From Taenia hydatigena (taxonomy: Eukaryota; Platyhelminthes; Cestoda; Cyclophyllidea; Taeniidae), in the NCBI GenBank assembly GCA_036345935.2, contig JADWOT020000004.1:3648418-3712417 (forward strand): a stretch of DNA of 64,000 nucleotides, in the 5' to 3' direction. The notes under the pieces were generated by a model that did not search any database, was not told the DNA's origin, and saw only the letters and a list, made by a program, of their open reading frames with translations. This document shows positions 14,301 through 25,668 of this stretch, piece after piece. The translations under genes were made by a program, and so were the position numbers. Position 1 is the first letter of the stretch. Each line of letters begins with the position of its first letter.

Positions 14301-14765
14301 TCGCACCTTATTAATCACACGACTAAACTTCTGTGGCGAAATCGATCTTTGATTGGCCGATACCACTCACCCAAGTGTTTAGGTTAAGCTGTTTTTTCCA
14401 TCGAAATTTCCAGTTTCATGTAGAAGTTCTCATTGCGATTCGGCTCCAGGAAGAACTACACTCTAGCCCCTATGGAAGATATGAAGTGCGAAGGCACTAT
14501 CTTCTACCATATATATTACTCCCATTCCTACCTGGTTATTTTCTATTCCCGGTGTTGATTCTTACCTTGCCTTACCTTACTCGAATGCAATTACGCAAAC
14601 ATTGCATAATGGCACATTGGATTTGTCGACAGAATTTTCGCGGCCTTAACGTGTGATATCGGAGGAGAAGATAGCAATAGGCACGGCATAGTGTCATCCA
14701 CATGCATGTGCATCTCTTACAACACCAAAATTTCAGCCAACAGAAGACAGCAGATAATAACTTAC
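11391..14765. other. no supported gene
   Basis: AT-rich DNA with scattered splice-like motifs (for example GTAAGT at 11838 after a 31-nt frame) that cannot be paired convincingly. The frame at 13346-13585 ends in a hydrophobic segment (FCLVFVMSVSFLFTVA), but its start and context are weak. Confidence 0.35.
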
Positions 14766-14804
14766 CCCGACTCAATAAATAATTCTTCTGCTTTACTGCA
14801 TCAG
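14766..14804 (-). CDS. possible 39-nt phase-1 exon
   Basis: On the minus strand an acceptor (gattacag) is followed by 39 nt reading, in phase 1 to phase 1, as DAVKQKNYLLSR, then the donor GTAAGTT. The length is a multiple of three, so the exon is symmetric. No partner exon in matching phase was found nearby, and chance pairing of splice motifs is possible. Confidence 0.2.
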
Positions 14805-15378
14805 CTGTAATCAATTTACCCAGTTTTTAACATGCGTGCATAAAATGGCATCTCGGTCTACCTAGAGCGGTTCCCTAGATCCCAATGCATTTGACTGGGC
14901 GGTAACTTCTGTGCCAACACTGAGTTTGTGAGTTCAGCCTCAAGCAGAGACACTCTGTGTTCAATTTTTACAAGTCTCACCCTATTACAACCAAAATTCT
15001 GAACAGTATTATATTCATAGAATAAATGTTAAGATCCATGTTGCAGTATTGCCTTTGACAGAGCAAGTATGCACTTTTCTCCTCCTTTTGCCCATTCAAT
15101 TTTACTGCATGAAAGCTACTTCTTTGCACTCTTTCAGAAGTGGGCATCAAAGATTGGCATTTTATTGTGCTAAAATGTGCTTCGTGAAAGGGTCAGTATA
15201 CTGCTCATTACTCGTGCCATAAGCATTTTTCTGTAACTACATTTGCAAGAATATACGTACAGAGGTTAATCGCGTCGTTCTACTGGGGAGTAAAATACGC
15301 GCCACTAAGAGCGTCTAAAAAGAAGCATTTCTTCTGCATTATCCGAAGCAGGTCCACCGCGGGCGCGATCGCTCTTAC
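14805..15378. other. no supported gene
   Basis: AT-rich sequence between two isolated exon candidates. It holds only short frames. Confidence 0.4.
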
Positions 15379-15442
15379 TCCACAAACGGGCAAAAGAAAT
15401 GGCCCCTCATTGCGGGCTCTTCTTTTATATATAGCAACAGTC
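15379..15442 (-). CDS. possible internal or terminal exon
   Basis: A strong pyrimidine-rich acceptor (gattctcttcctttcag) opens a minus-strand frame beginning TVAIYKRRARNEGPFLLPVC. A donor-like GTAAGA follows after 64 nt. Without that donor the frame would continue to a stop at 15280-15282, giving a terminal exon ending FLDALSGAYFTPQ. The basic, then hydrophobic composition looks protein-like. Family not recognised. Its phase does not fit the 14.8-kb candidate, so the two need not belong together. Confidence 0.22.
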
Positions 15443-16869
15443 CTGAAAGGAAGAGAATCTTTGTATGTACGAGGATTCAATTTTGCGGGTACCTTCTGGT
15501 CAAAAAGTAAGTAATAAAACCTTTATACTATTGTATTTAGTGAATTACAAAATAAAGCTTGTAGCGTTGCAATTTAGGGGCTTTTACTAGAAAATGAATA
15601 TTGTGGTAACTATCCATCGTGACAGATATTCCTGTACTTTCGAAGGCAAGAAAAGAACTGAAAGCTCCACCTGCAAGTAGCGCATGTAAATCGCTCAGAT
15701 TCTAACGTAGAGGATAAGCATATATGTTAAACGTTGCTTTTAGTTATGCGCAGTAGCATCTAATGATGGAAGATTCAGCTGCTCCTCCAAAATGTTCCAA
15801 GAACGCTAAGTGATGAATGTAAAATGAATTAAGGATATGTAGCTAGTGGTCAATAACACTAGCCTATGTGCACTCTCTTAAAATGAGCTTAAAGTTTATG
15901 GTGGTTCTTAAGGTGTTTGCAGCACGCGGGACAAACTGGAGGCACGATGTCTTAAGGCGAAAGCAGAGAGCAGAAGTGGCGGAGTGACGATGAGATACCA
16001 ACTTCCTACTGGCGTGGAAGAGCCTTGATCATTGATTGGAACTTATGTTGTTGCTAAGGCGCATTTAAAGGAACAAATTTAACTTTCGGTCCTCAAATAC
16101 CTACTGTGCTTTTTTGTTTGAAAATTTGTTTTCTTCCTAAATAAGATAAAAGAACTTGCTCTCTATTTATTGTTCCAGGAGTCAAAGTTTAGACAATCGT
16201 CTGACCCTGTCCAACATGCTGCTTTAATTATTTGAGTGGTCTGTGTCCATGGGTGAATTTATACCATGTTAGAGGGTACCGGCTGAACTAGAGGGCAGCA
16301 ATGATCTTTAATGATGGTGTTCAAGAAAATATAGGTTAAACGCCATTTGCATCGACGGGGTGGCCGAAAGTTATGTGAGGTTGCAGCTTGATTATTTGAT
16401 ACAGATATAAACGGCAAGGAGAGGGAAAGATCACAAGCGAGAAATCTCTGCAACTACCAATTAATCGTTACACTCCGGAGTATCGGCTGCGCATCTGACT
16501 GTAGGCTGATATTAAAGCATGTCGAGCATTCAAAAAGAGCTTGAGGTCTTCGCTATATGAGGCCTGCGCTGATCAGGCCAGTGTTAAAACTGCAAGAGTA
16601 CGTAAATAAAAGGATTAGGTGGGTTGCAATTTATAATATCATTAATTAGGCTTGAGAGTTTCATCAACTTAGTAAACTCAGCCTGCTCCGTGGCTGACTA
16701 GTTTAAGCTTTGAATGAGCTACGTAGTTATTGTTTTTGTTAATCTTGCCTCAGATCCTTGGAGGTTTAACGTCAGATTGGATTTAATTTTGACTTAATCT
16801 GTCCGACCGTTAATCATATGGACTAGTTATTCCTCCCTGCGACAACACACAGCACCCATTATTGACAGG
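15443..16869. other. no supported gene
   Basis: AT-rich, only short frames, no recognised repeats. Confidence 0.4.
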
Positions 16870-17745
16870 TCCATCAATAATTCAAGTCGTAACGCTGTGC
16901 AGATGCCCATCGACTCTTTGGTTCCCTGTGCTGCCACATACATTGCCAACTTCGATAGTGATGGTTTGCCCAGTGTAGCCTGCTTATGTGTGGGTGGATT
17001 ACGCATTGACGCACTTGCCTTATCATCTAGAGCAATGGTGGTAAATACGCGGATTGAGAGCTCCTTCCATCTGGATGCCTTTGTAGGTGCAATTGTATGC
17101 CAAAGTCTCTAAAGTCTACCACCGTCACCTTAATCAAAACCAACACCAGCACTGATGTCGATGCGACCAAAACTAGCATTAATGTAGAGATTTACTTCAT
17201 CAGCCGCTACCTCCTCTGATTCCGCAAACATCATCGTTTCCCGAAGACGCTACTGGACACTTCGATAAGTACTCCCCTGTCTCACTAAATCTTTAGTCAT
17301 CATTCAGCTCTTTCTCCTCCCAACTGACCATTTGCCTTTCACCCGCACTGAGGTCTTGCTTGCGGCAGTTGAAGGGACGCTAGCCACAAGGACCAGCAGG
17401 AACCAGTTCAACTCGATAACAGCGGGATTAAAATAATGAGGAACGAATAGTAGAGCTTCGACCCATCTGAATATCTGACTACAATGAGACATTGATAAGA
17501 CAGGAATAAGCAGACGGAGTAGTGGTATTTGCCACTCTCCCAGATGAAAATGAACTTTTTCACGTAGTCTTTGCCAACCACAGTGACGCCACTACCAGAG
17601 AACGAACTGGCAGCCATGCCAGGAAGGACCGCGGAGGAAGTCCTTATGGAATCGGAGACAATGACAGAACCAAATGAGAACAAAGGAAGAGAAGAGAAGG
17701 ATGTAGGTGTGGTTAGATTTGAGGAAGGATAATGCAAGTCACTCT
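16870..17745 (+). pseudogene. coding-like stretch with broken frames
   Basis: Several protein-like segments follow one another on the plus strand but change frame. One begins at ATG 16903 (MPIDSLVPCAATYIANF…) and ends at 17112. The next is Thr-rich (STTVTLIKTNTSTDVDATKT). Another, from about 17308, contains LPFTRTEVLLAAVEGTLATR. The last, from about 17568, is acidic (PLPENELAAMPGRTAEEV) and ends at a stop near 17730. Base composition is richer in C than its surroundings. This could be a decayed intronless gene copy, or exons whose short introns I cannot place. The product is not recognised. Confidence 0.25.
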
Positions 17746-20598
17746 GCATCTTAAAATACCCTGATCAGCGACTCCAGTTCTTTTGGGGTTGCACGTACAA
17801 CTATGCTAGTTAGTTGGCCGGATTAGTTTAGGGAGTGAGGACATTCCTATCAGAGTTGCTGCCGGAAGATAGGTAACGAAAACGGTCGCACGTGCAATTT
17901 TAAGCGGAGGACAAAAAGGGTGCAAACTTAAGCGTTTCCTTTGATGTAGTGGCAATACGCACCACTCGAGAGGAGAGTAATGTAGATGTCGCGCTCATTC
18001 AGCCTCGCTTTTGCATACCTTGTGAATCACTCAAGCTGAAAACTGGCAAAAGTTAATGACCACGCATGGCGCATGGCACCAGCTACTAACATATGAGATA
18101 TATTGGCATAAAGTGGTTTCGATTTGCTTGCAAGATAGCCTAAGCAATCCCAACCCGTTCTTCCCTTGCCATCCGTACCCTAATGCGGACGCGGCCTGCA
18201 AACACAGGGACTTTACGGCGTCATCTTTAGTAGTGACGCATATGTCGCCATGGAGCATATTAACGGCTAACACCAGCACCGAATGCAATTGGAAGAACAT
18301 CAACCGGAGACTATGATATTTTGGCTTAAGTCTCCACCAAAGCACTCGCTTTCACTTATTCTCACTGCATAAGAGGGATATAATGATCTCCTTTCATGCT
18401 TGCAGCAAATGAAAGATAATCTCGACTTATCGAATCCAGTTTTCTGATGGTGATATTTTCCTTAAAAATAATAATCAAGTGCGACTTTGGATTAAGTTTC
18501 ATAGAAGTAAGGACATGAAACCTAGCCTAATTGTTCGAATTTGTTTGGTATACATTAACCCTAAGAAGAACAATGTTCTATTTAACCAGATAAAGTAGCA
18601 CCGATATTTTGGTCAACAAAATTTGTTATAAGTCTGTACATCTTCCACAAAGTGCTATAACAGGTTCTTGATTGTCGAAGTAGGGAAGTAAAAAATTCAT
18701 GAGTACTTTGGGCCCAAGCAAACTGAGGCTATCTAAAGGCTTTATGCACAATCTTAGTATTTGTTTTAATATGGTTAAAGGTATTGGACTCGCCTAAAAC
18801 TTCCAAACAAAATTTGTAAGGCCCTAAAGTAAGTCAGCACTATTTACATATATGATTTAACTACCTTTGCTGGCAAAGTATGTGGCAGAGTGAATATCGC
18901 AATCTAAGAAACGCTAAATTAAAACATAGCGCAGCAATCTGTTAGGGCATCCGTTGCTATAACTTATTCAAAATGCTGTTAGCCGATTCAAGCTACGCTA
19001 GCTATTTCAATGCCTGAGTTGGCAGGAAAGCATAAGACATTTAAAGACAAATAAACAACTGGATGCAAATCCCATAGCATTCACCCATGACTGCATAACT
19101 CAGGCCTTTAAACGTAAAATTTTGGTGATTTACTAGCCTAGTTAAATGGTTTTTTGCAATGCACCCCCTGGTCAATAATTGACACAGAATAAGCCATTAT
19201 TTAAAGAATTAATAACCTACACCTGTATGCAAAGAGTTTTTCTGCAGTCTATTGCACATAAAAGGAGCCCCAACGTACGATGCTTATCTGCTTTTATGAG
19301 TGGACATTACACAGCAAAACAATATGCAGCGTGTTGAGTCTTTCAAGCGCTTAAAGCGTTACTATGCAGCCCCTTTTTTGCAACATTACGAAACATTTTG
19401 ATTTCCCTGAGGATGTTCAACTCACAGTAGCATTTGTTTTTTATTTTATCCTCATTATTAACGCACACTAGTGGCTGCAAAAGAAGCAGTCTGAAATAGA
19501 ACTCGTTTAAATTAATATAATTATAGGCGCCAGCATTTTAAATTCCTTTTGGATAAATTTGTTTTTGTTCATAAAAAGCACATGACAATGGCAATGTCTG
19601 CCAAAACTAACCTGTACATCTTGCAGAATTTTGTTTGACGTACGTGTTCTTGAGACCTCCTGCATCGAGCAGTCAGGCGCTTATAGGTGCTCAAGGACGG
19701 CAAAGCAAAACATCTAATTGATGACTGGTGCCAGTGAATGCAGGCAGCACACAGCTCTGGCAACGCCGTAACTGAAGGTGCAGAAAATCATCACGTCGGG
19801 TGAGCAGGCAAAGTGGAATTTGTGGAATTAGATTGCGAGAATGTTTTGTAAAATTAACGCGCCTTTACTTCTTATAATGCAGACGTTGAGGGTCATGGAG
19901 ACGATCAGGAAGGCGACTTGTAATGCCATGAATTTTTTTACAAAATTAAGTAAGAAAATAAGGAAAGTTTGAAGCTTTGTGTAGCTCAAAAAAGGAGTTA
20001 GTGCAGACGCTTTTTTATGCCGAAATGCAGTTAATCCTAGCGGCGTTTTATCACCAAGCCCACGTTCCCTGAATTCCCAGTGATTTGTAAGTTAAGCCCA
20101 ACTTGGTAACAATGAGTGCATGAATGGTCCGTAGGGCTTATAAAACGTATGGAATCCAAGCGTATGCATAGTAAATTTTGTGATGATAGTTATACGCACA
20201 TGCTTATTCGCATGAGAAATGCCAAGAATACTACTTCGAATTACCTCCAACTATAACCACAGATTAACTTTGCTGTATCTTGGCGTCTTACTTGGATTTG
20301 CCGACATTTTATTTATGATATTCATGTTTTAATCTCAAATAATGTTTGTCATGAGCCCTGCATTCATCTGACTGAATGATGTAGCGTAGAACTCCTCTTT
20401 AGCATGTATCGATGCACATTGCGCCATGCATGACATTCACATCTCAATGTGCCTCCATTTTTCACAGACGCGCATCAGACAGTTACTTTCGCCTCGGTCC
20501 ATTATCATCATGCACGTTGGCTCTCCCATGATACAGTTGAGTATGTTCGGTTAAATATTTGCCAAAACCGTTTAAATTGCCACTGAGCTGCTCTAATG
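17746..20598. other. no supported gene
   Basis: AT-rich intergenic-looking DNA. Overlapping short frames on both strands at 18031-18345 have no supporting signal. Confidence 0.4.
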
Positions 20599-21430
20599 CG
20601 ATGCCTTTAAAACGATCAGTGTTAATTTTCTCCTCCGCTCAGTGATTACGTCACAGGAAAAATATATAAGGCGAGACAGTGCCCAATGACTAGGTCATCT
20701 AGACCACACAAGCGAATGGAACCAATTTCTCGATTCGATTTCGTACCTTACTATTCGTTTCCATTTTCTATCATTCACAAATTCCAGAACTAGTCATAGA
20801 TATCAATTTCTAACGCTAGGCAAACAACACAAGGATGTGTGGGGTGTAGAACTGCCTTGATTTCTGCTCTTCCTCGACATCGTGCTATAGCTGCGTGCCA
20901 TGAAGCGCGATTCTTTGCACTTATAGGCATATTTGACTGTGACTAAAGGCAACATTAATGTGAGAGGCAGAAAAACACCCACTCAGTTCATATGTGGCAA
21001 AACACCAGTAATTGCGCAATGCTTCAAAGAAATTCAGTTTGGTGGGGAGACAGTGTGGTTGGAGTTGTGTGTGCCTAATAGAATTATGTCAGCACATAGG
21101 AAATGTGTAAATAGCAATGCCAAATCACCAAATTTTAGTTGCTGGAGTTAATGCAAGTAGCGCCTTAAGGACCACAAGTAAGATATTATTCCTAACTCCT
21201 AAATAGTTTGCTTCAACCGCCACCTTTGTCCAAAGCACAAAGCACATGGGACCAATATAAGCCGATCATTTCACACAGACTACAATAAATTCCAGAATGC
21301 CATCAGAACATTCTGGATACGCCTTTCACTACTTTAGAAACTGCTTTGAATGACGAAGTTGAAATCAGATGCATAGGATTCAGTGCTGTGAATTTTTGAA
21401 TGGATAAATCTTATTCTGGAAGAGGAAGTG
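20599..21430 (+). repeat. 0.83-kb repeat unit, copy 1
   Basis: The unit begins at cgatgcctttaaaacg and ends at ggaagaggaagtg. A second copy lies at 26889-27706 in the same orientation, about 90% identical over most of its length by eye but less so in the first 100 bases. A TATA-like TATATAAG sits at 20663-20670. An open frame (about 20933-21151) is conserved in copy 2, but it lacks an ATG start (TTG after a TAG) and differs mostly at amino-acid-changing positions, so coding is doubtful. It could be a non-autonomous transposon, diverged LTRs of a larger element, or a segmental duplication. Confidence 0.85.
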
Positions 21431-23218
21431 TACAGCAAAACACAATTTGCAAAAATATATGGATACCTTTATTTATTAAATAAATGCAGTGATTTGAAGA
21501 CGAAATTTTATTTCCAGCTAGGTTCCTTTGGCTGCGAGTCAAATACTAGCTTGGCTGCGAATTCCATGAATGGCCTTAGAAGGAATTCGAGAAGGGTAGT
21601 GGACGGTTTCTGCGGGTGGATACATCGCGGAATAACTAATGATTCAACGCATACTCGGTGTTAACGCGCAACTTAAATTGCGTTCATGGCACATTCACTG
21701 CTGCAGTTCGTTTTAGAACCCTTTCGGGTACCGACACCACCGAAAGTAGCGTTTACCAATGAATGTTCCTGAACATCAGTGTCATGCCGAATCATTCACT
21801 CGTATTTGTTCATTCAATTTGCCAAGTGAATTTCTGAAGAGAGAGTTGCCTTACCGATGCATAAATTCACAAAAATGAGCAAGTTTTCTTTTTAATTACC
21901 TTCCTTAATTTTCCGCCTACCCATTTGAGAGAGTACCTAAATAAATTTGGCATTCATTTATCAAGACATTTGCCAAATCACGAATGAGTTAGCTTACTCC
22001 TCCCTGATGCATGCATAGCAGCACCGCCATTTAACAGAAAAAACATCTGCACTCAATCTGCTTAATTGTCATGAATTTGGAGCTAGATGCAGGTCTTGAT
22101 TGCTCCTAACCAATGGGAAGCCAAAACCGACACTTCATTTCTATCAGCCCCCATTGACTAATCAGGAAGGCGCGGCAAAACCAATCCTGCCGTGCTTGAC
22201 TGCGGAGTAGATACCACTACACAAGCGTCTCCTCCGATGACGACTGGGTGTTAGGCCGTCTGTCTACTTCTAATTTGGCTTCTCCTTGCCGTCAAGGTCG
22301 CAGGTATATGCTGCGCCTGCTGACTCCAGCCCCTTCAGCTGGCCAAGTCTAGGGACAGAATCATCAGCGGAGTGAGTTGTTTAGGCGGCTGTGGAGTAAG
22401 CACAGAGTGTGGTTATTATCCCGCATTGTAAAGTGCAGCTAATAAGGCTTGGCGAATGACCTTGTTTATTTTCATCATGCCTGCCTGTCTTCTCGTCTTC
22501 CTGGCGTTTGTTGTGATCTGCACAGAACCCTGTACCCCTCAACTGGGGGAGAATTTAAAGTTGCTGCACACCAGCTCCTAGGTGCATTTCGTTGCGCTAC
22601 ATGACATTAACAGCAGTGGATTGCTAAGTCACTACAATCGTCCACTGCAGAATCGTGCCCTTTCTTTGTTCAACAGTGTATAGCAGGTGTGCACAAACAT
22701 GAGGTAACGAACGGTGCAAGAAGACTCCCCGGCAGACATGAACATTGCAAAGCTAGGCGAAAAAATGGGACAGACATTTATAAAGGAAAGTTATTGAAGC
22801 TGTGGATGGAATCATTGCTTTCCTATGTGCACCAACATCAACGACAATCCGAGCACAACTGAAATACAAAGCCGAATTTTAATCTGGGTGCACGGGAAAT
22901 GGCGACTCGAATGTTCTTAATTCTAGCAAGGCAATGCGCAAAGCAACTGCGGCTGTACTCGCGGCAGTGTTCGAATGAATGAGGTTTCAAAGCAACAAGC
23001 ATCTAGATGAGTGATGTTTTAGGCTTGACATATAGTCATCAATTTAAAAGGAAGCTAAGGAATATAGGTTATTGGTAACGCTATTTGCTACGCTACCACC
23101 TGTCCTGCAGATCAAGGCAGGTTTCACTTGTTAAAATATCATAAAAATTGTCAATGTGAGCTTTGATGATTGCAATGGGAGCGAGTAAGTCTAAATTGTA
23201 CCCGATATGCTGACTTAC
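21431..23218. other. no supported gene; GC-richer segment 22140-22620
   Basis: A GC-richer segment (about 22140-22620) stands out but carries no long frame or recognised domain. A minus-strand AATAAA (complement of about 22465) could serve the gene upstream on that strand. The last exons of that gene may lie here but were not found. Confidence 0.35.
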
Positions 23219-25249
23219 CAAACGACGTTGCTGTTCAAATACAAAAGCAGCAGTTAATTAGCACGAAACAGCCGCCAATCAATCTACGGCAAGTATTATG
23301 CCTGAATGTAACTGTTAAATAGGAGCGAGGCATAAGTTAGAGTATTTAAAGTGTAAAAGAATATAGAAGAAATTATGGCGCACAGAGGTTATGTATGCTT
23401 TGAATTAAAATGATAGCGAACCTAAGAAGGATAAAATGATTAGCGATTGTGCATTTAAAATATAACTCAAAGGAGTTTTAGTAAGATATGCATGCAGGTG
23501 TGGTCTACGCAGATGGTCCGATGCGGGCAATTGTGGCTCAATTTTGCATTAGATTTGGTTTTGGTAACTTAATTGGTTCATGACAATAGAATGTGCTTCC
23601 TGTTTCGTTAGAAGTTAGTAAAATAGTAGTAGCCTGTCCGAATTGGCTTAATGAGGTGGAAGGACGCGAAAATAAAGGTGGTGCTAATGAGCGCCGTAAA
23701 ATAAGGGCTTACCCAAAGGAGGTGTCGAGGCTGATAATGGTGCAATTGGTGCTGCCGTGGTTATCTCCCCTTAAACAAGTGTCAGATGAATCGCATTCTA
23801 TCACCATTGGGATTAATTAACCAAAAATTGCAGAGCTGCTGCAAAATTACTTAAGTTGTTGGTTTCAAAGCACATTAGTAACAGGTCACCGGAAGTTCAC
23901 AGCTTTGACTTTAGTGAAATATTTTACAAATGAACTTGAGTTGAAATAAACTGACACAGCTTTAAGGCATTGACAAACTCCCTTCCCACTTCATCCTGAA
24001 CTCGTTAAGTGCTACGTTTGCTGAAAATCTGACTTACTTCGTGCTCCTCCATACTCTGAAAGGTGGAACGCAGCCTAAAGATCCTAATTCGTTAAGCAAG
24101 CAGCGGTAAGGCCTAAAGGCAACCATAGACAGCATGAATCGCAGTAAATTCAAGTGGAACAGCTCCTTTAGAAGGAAAGTGCTTGAGAAAAGCTACTTTT
24201 CGCGCGAAACTTACGATTGCATTCCGCCACTTCAGGTAACGTTCCACTCTGTGTGTAATCGACGGTCACTGTCAAATATGATCTTTCTCCTATCCACCAG
24301 AAGGTGTCACGTTGTGCGCCAGGTGGTGACTGGAATGTTCCATTGAATATCCGCAAATTGGAGGTCTTGTCTTTTGTCATGTTGGCTGGTAAAATTGAAA
24401 ACTTACCTTCATGTTGGCAAACGCACATCAAGTGATGGCAAATAAAAGTGATGAGAGGACTTGCATACTTTGCTTCTTTGCATTATCCGATATCCGTTAT
24501 TTAAACAAAGATGTATAAAGTTACTTCTAACATACAAGTGTTCTGGACTTACTGCAGGAAGCGTTGCCTTGATATACAAGCCTAACTCCTTTCCAAGCGC
24601 AGGAATCTTTATTGTTCACGGCAAGAGCGTTAACCTCCTTTCATTGCTTAAAGTAAATTTAATGACTAGACTACTTAATTGTAGGAACTAATGTGATACC
24701 TGCTTTGGGTGCTGGGAACTCGCAATTGGGCACAAAGTACGTGATTGATATCAACTTTGGGTAGCGGCCATGATCAATGATTTCAATCTTTTCTTGTTGA
24801 GTCACGTCCTTTACGGTGATCCTAGCCTGCCCTAGAATAAATGCAATGCTAGGGTGTGACAGATAAAATTTGCATTTATTTGGATTAAAAATTGACTCGC
24901 GTTGTGTCAAATGCACAATTTCATACCGACTAGTCGAGATGCACGCCACAGTAATTCTAAGGTACATAAGTTTATTTTGTGCCAAGTTATAATGCGATTC
25001 TGTGATTATCAGGCCAAACAACCAACTCACGTTTTTAGTCACATCGTCTAGTAAAGTGCCAGGTAACTGGTTTCTAATATGTGCAGTTAGAAATGAATGC
25101 CAATTGAAATGATGAAAATGGCAATAAAATGTAGAGCGATGAGGGCGCACTTTCATCCCATTGACAAGGACTGCCCCAATATTTGCCAACGAGTCGGCAT
25201 CTGCCGTAGCTAATATCCATTTCGTCGGCAGATTTTGAGGTGAATACAA
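23219..25249 (-). CDS. unrecognised multi-exon, probably extracellular protein with micro-exons (partial)
   Basis: Seven minus-strand exons fit together: 25249-25031 (219 nt), 24826-24700 (127), 24606-24553 (54), 24385-24215 (171), 24055-24038 (18), 23769-23713 (57) and 23230-23219 (12). Donors are mostly GTAAGT, GTGAGT or GTAAGC. The first intron is phase 0 and all later ones phase 1, so every exon from the third on is a multiple of three. The product includes ARITVKDVTQQEKIEIIDHG, SCAWKGVRLVYQGNASC, then a segment with NMT and NGT sequons and FWWIGERSYLTVTVDY, and a Thr/Pro/Ala-rich piece EITTAAPIAPLSASTPPL. Cysteines, sequons and the stalk-like end suggest a secreted or surface protein. 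The 5′ end (perhaps the signal-like ORF at 25555-25668) and 3′ end are missing. Family unknown. The tiny exons recall flatworm micro-exon genes. Individual borders, especially of the 12-, 18- and 57-nt exons, are uncertain. Confidence 0.5.
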
Positions 25250-25554
25250 CTGGAATCTAAATTCAATGAAAATATTACCGAAACACTGCGGCCAATCAGC
25301 ATGAATAAGCAAGGCTTAAGCACAATGTTCATCACAGCTTATATGTGCTCAAAATGCATTTCCTTATGCACAGTTCAACATTGTGCACCCATTAATGCAA
25401 AGTGGCGTACATACATAGCCCCTATTATACTCGTAGTCTAGCGGGCATGAGATTCCGGACGGCTTTCCAACAACACGGGAGCCCAACAACTTGGGACTTG
25501 CTTCGCCTTTGAAGAGACAGAATTTTAGACCTCTTCCATCTTGGTATTAACACT

Positions 25555-25668
25555 TCAGCCAAAAACGGAGAAGGGCAAATAGTAAAAGTGGTTAGAAACG
25601 AGTAAAAGCGGTGGAAGCATATCCAAACAACTTGCTGCACACAGTAGTACTGCAACCACTTCTAGCAT
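25555..25668 (-). CDS. short ORF with signal-peptide-like start
   Basis: ATG at 25668 begins MLEVVAVLLCAASCLD, a good signal-peptide pattern with small residues before a likely cleavage point. The frame stops after 37 residues. It lies about 300 bases upstream of the first exon found for the gene at 23219-25249, on the same strand, so it may contain that gene's first exon. No strong donor in the right phase was found inside it, so the link is inference. Confidence 0.25.
   Translation of the reverse strand: MLEVVAVLLCAASCLDMLPPLLLVSNHFYYLPFSVFG

Noticed and set aside
20933..21151. Conserved 72-codon protein in both 0.83-kb copies
   Set aside because: There is no ATG start (a stop lies just upstream), and changes between copies are mainly amino-acid-changing.
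23538..23603. Terminal exon ending STFYCHEPIKLPKPNLMQN for the 23-25 kb gene
   Set aside because: The acceptor is plausible and phase fits, but it would exclude the better-supported 12-nt exon downstream and has no poly(A) signal nearby. It may be an alternative 3′ end.
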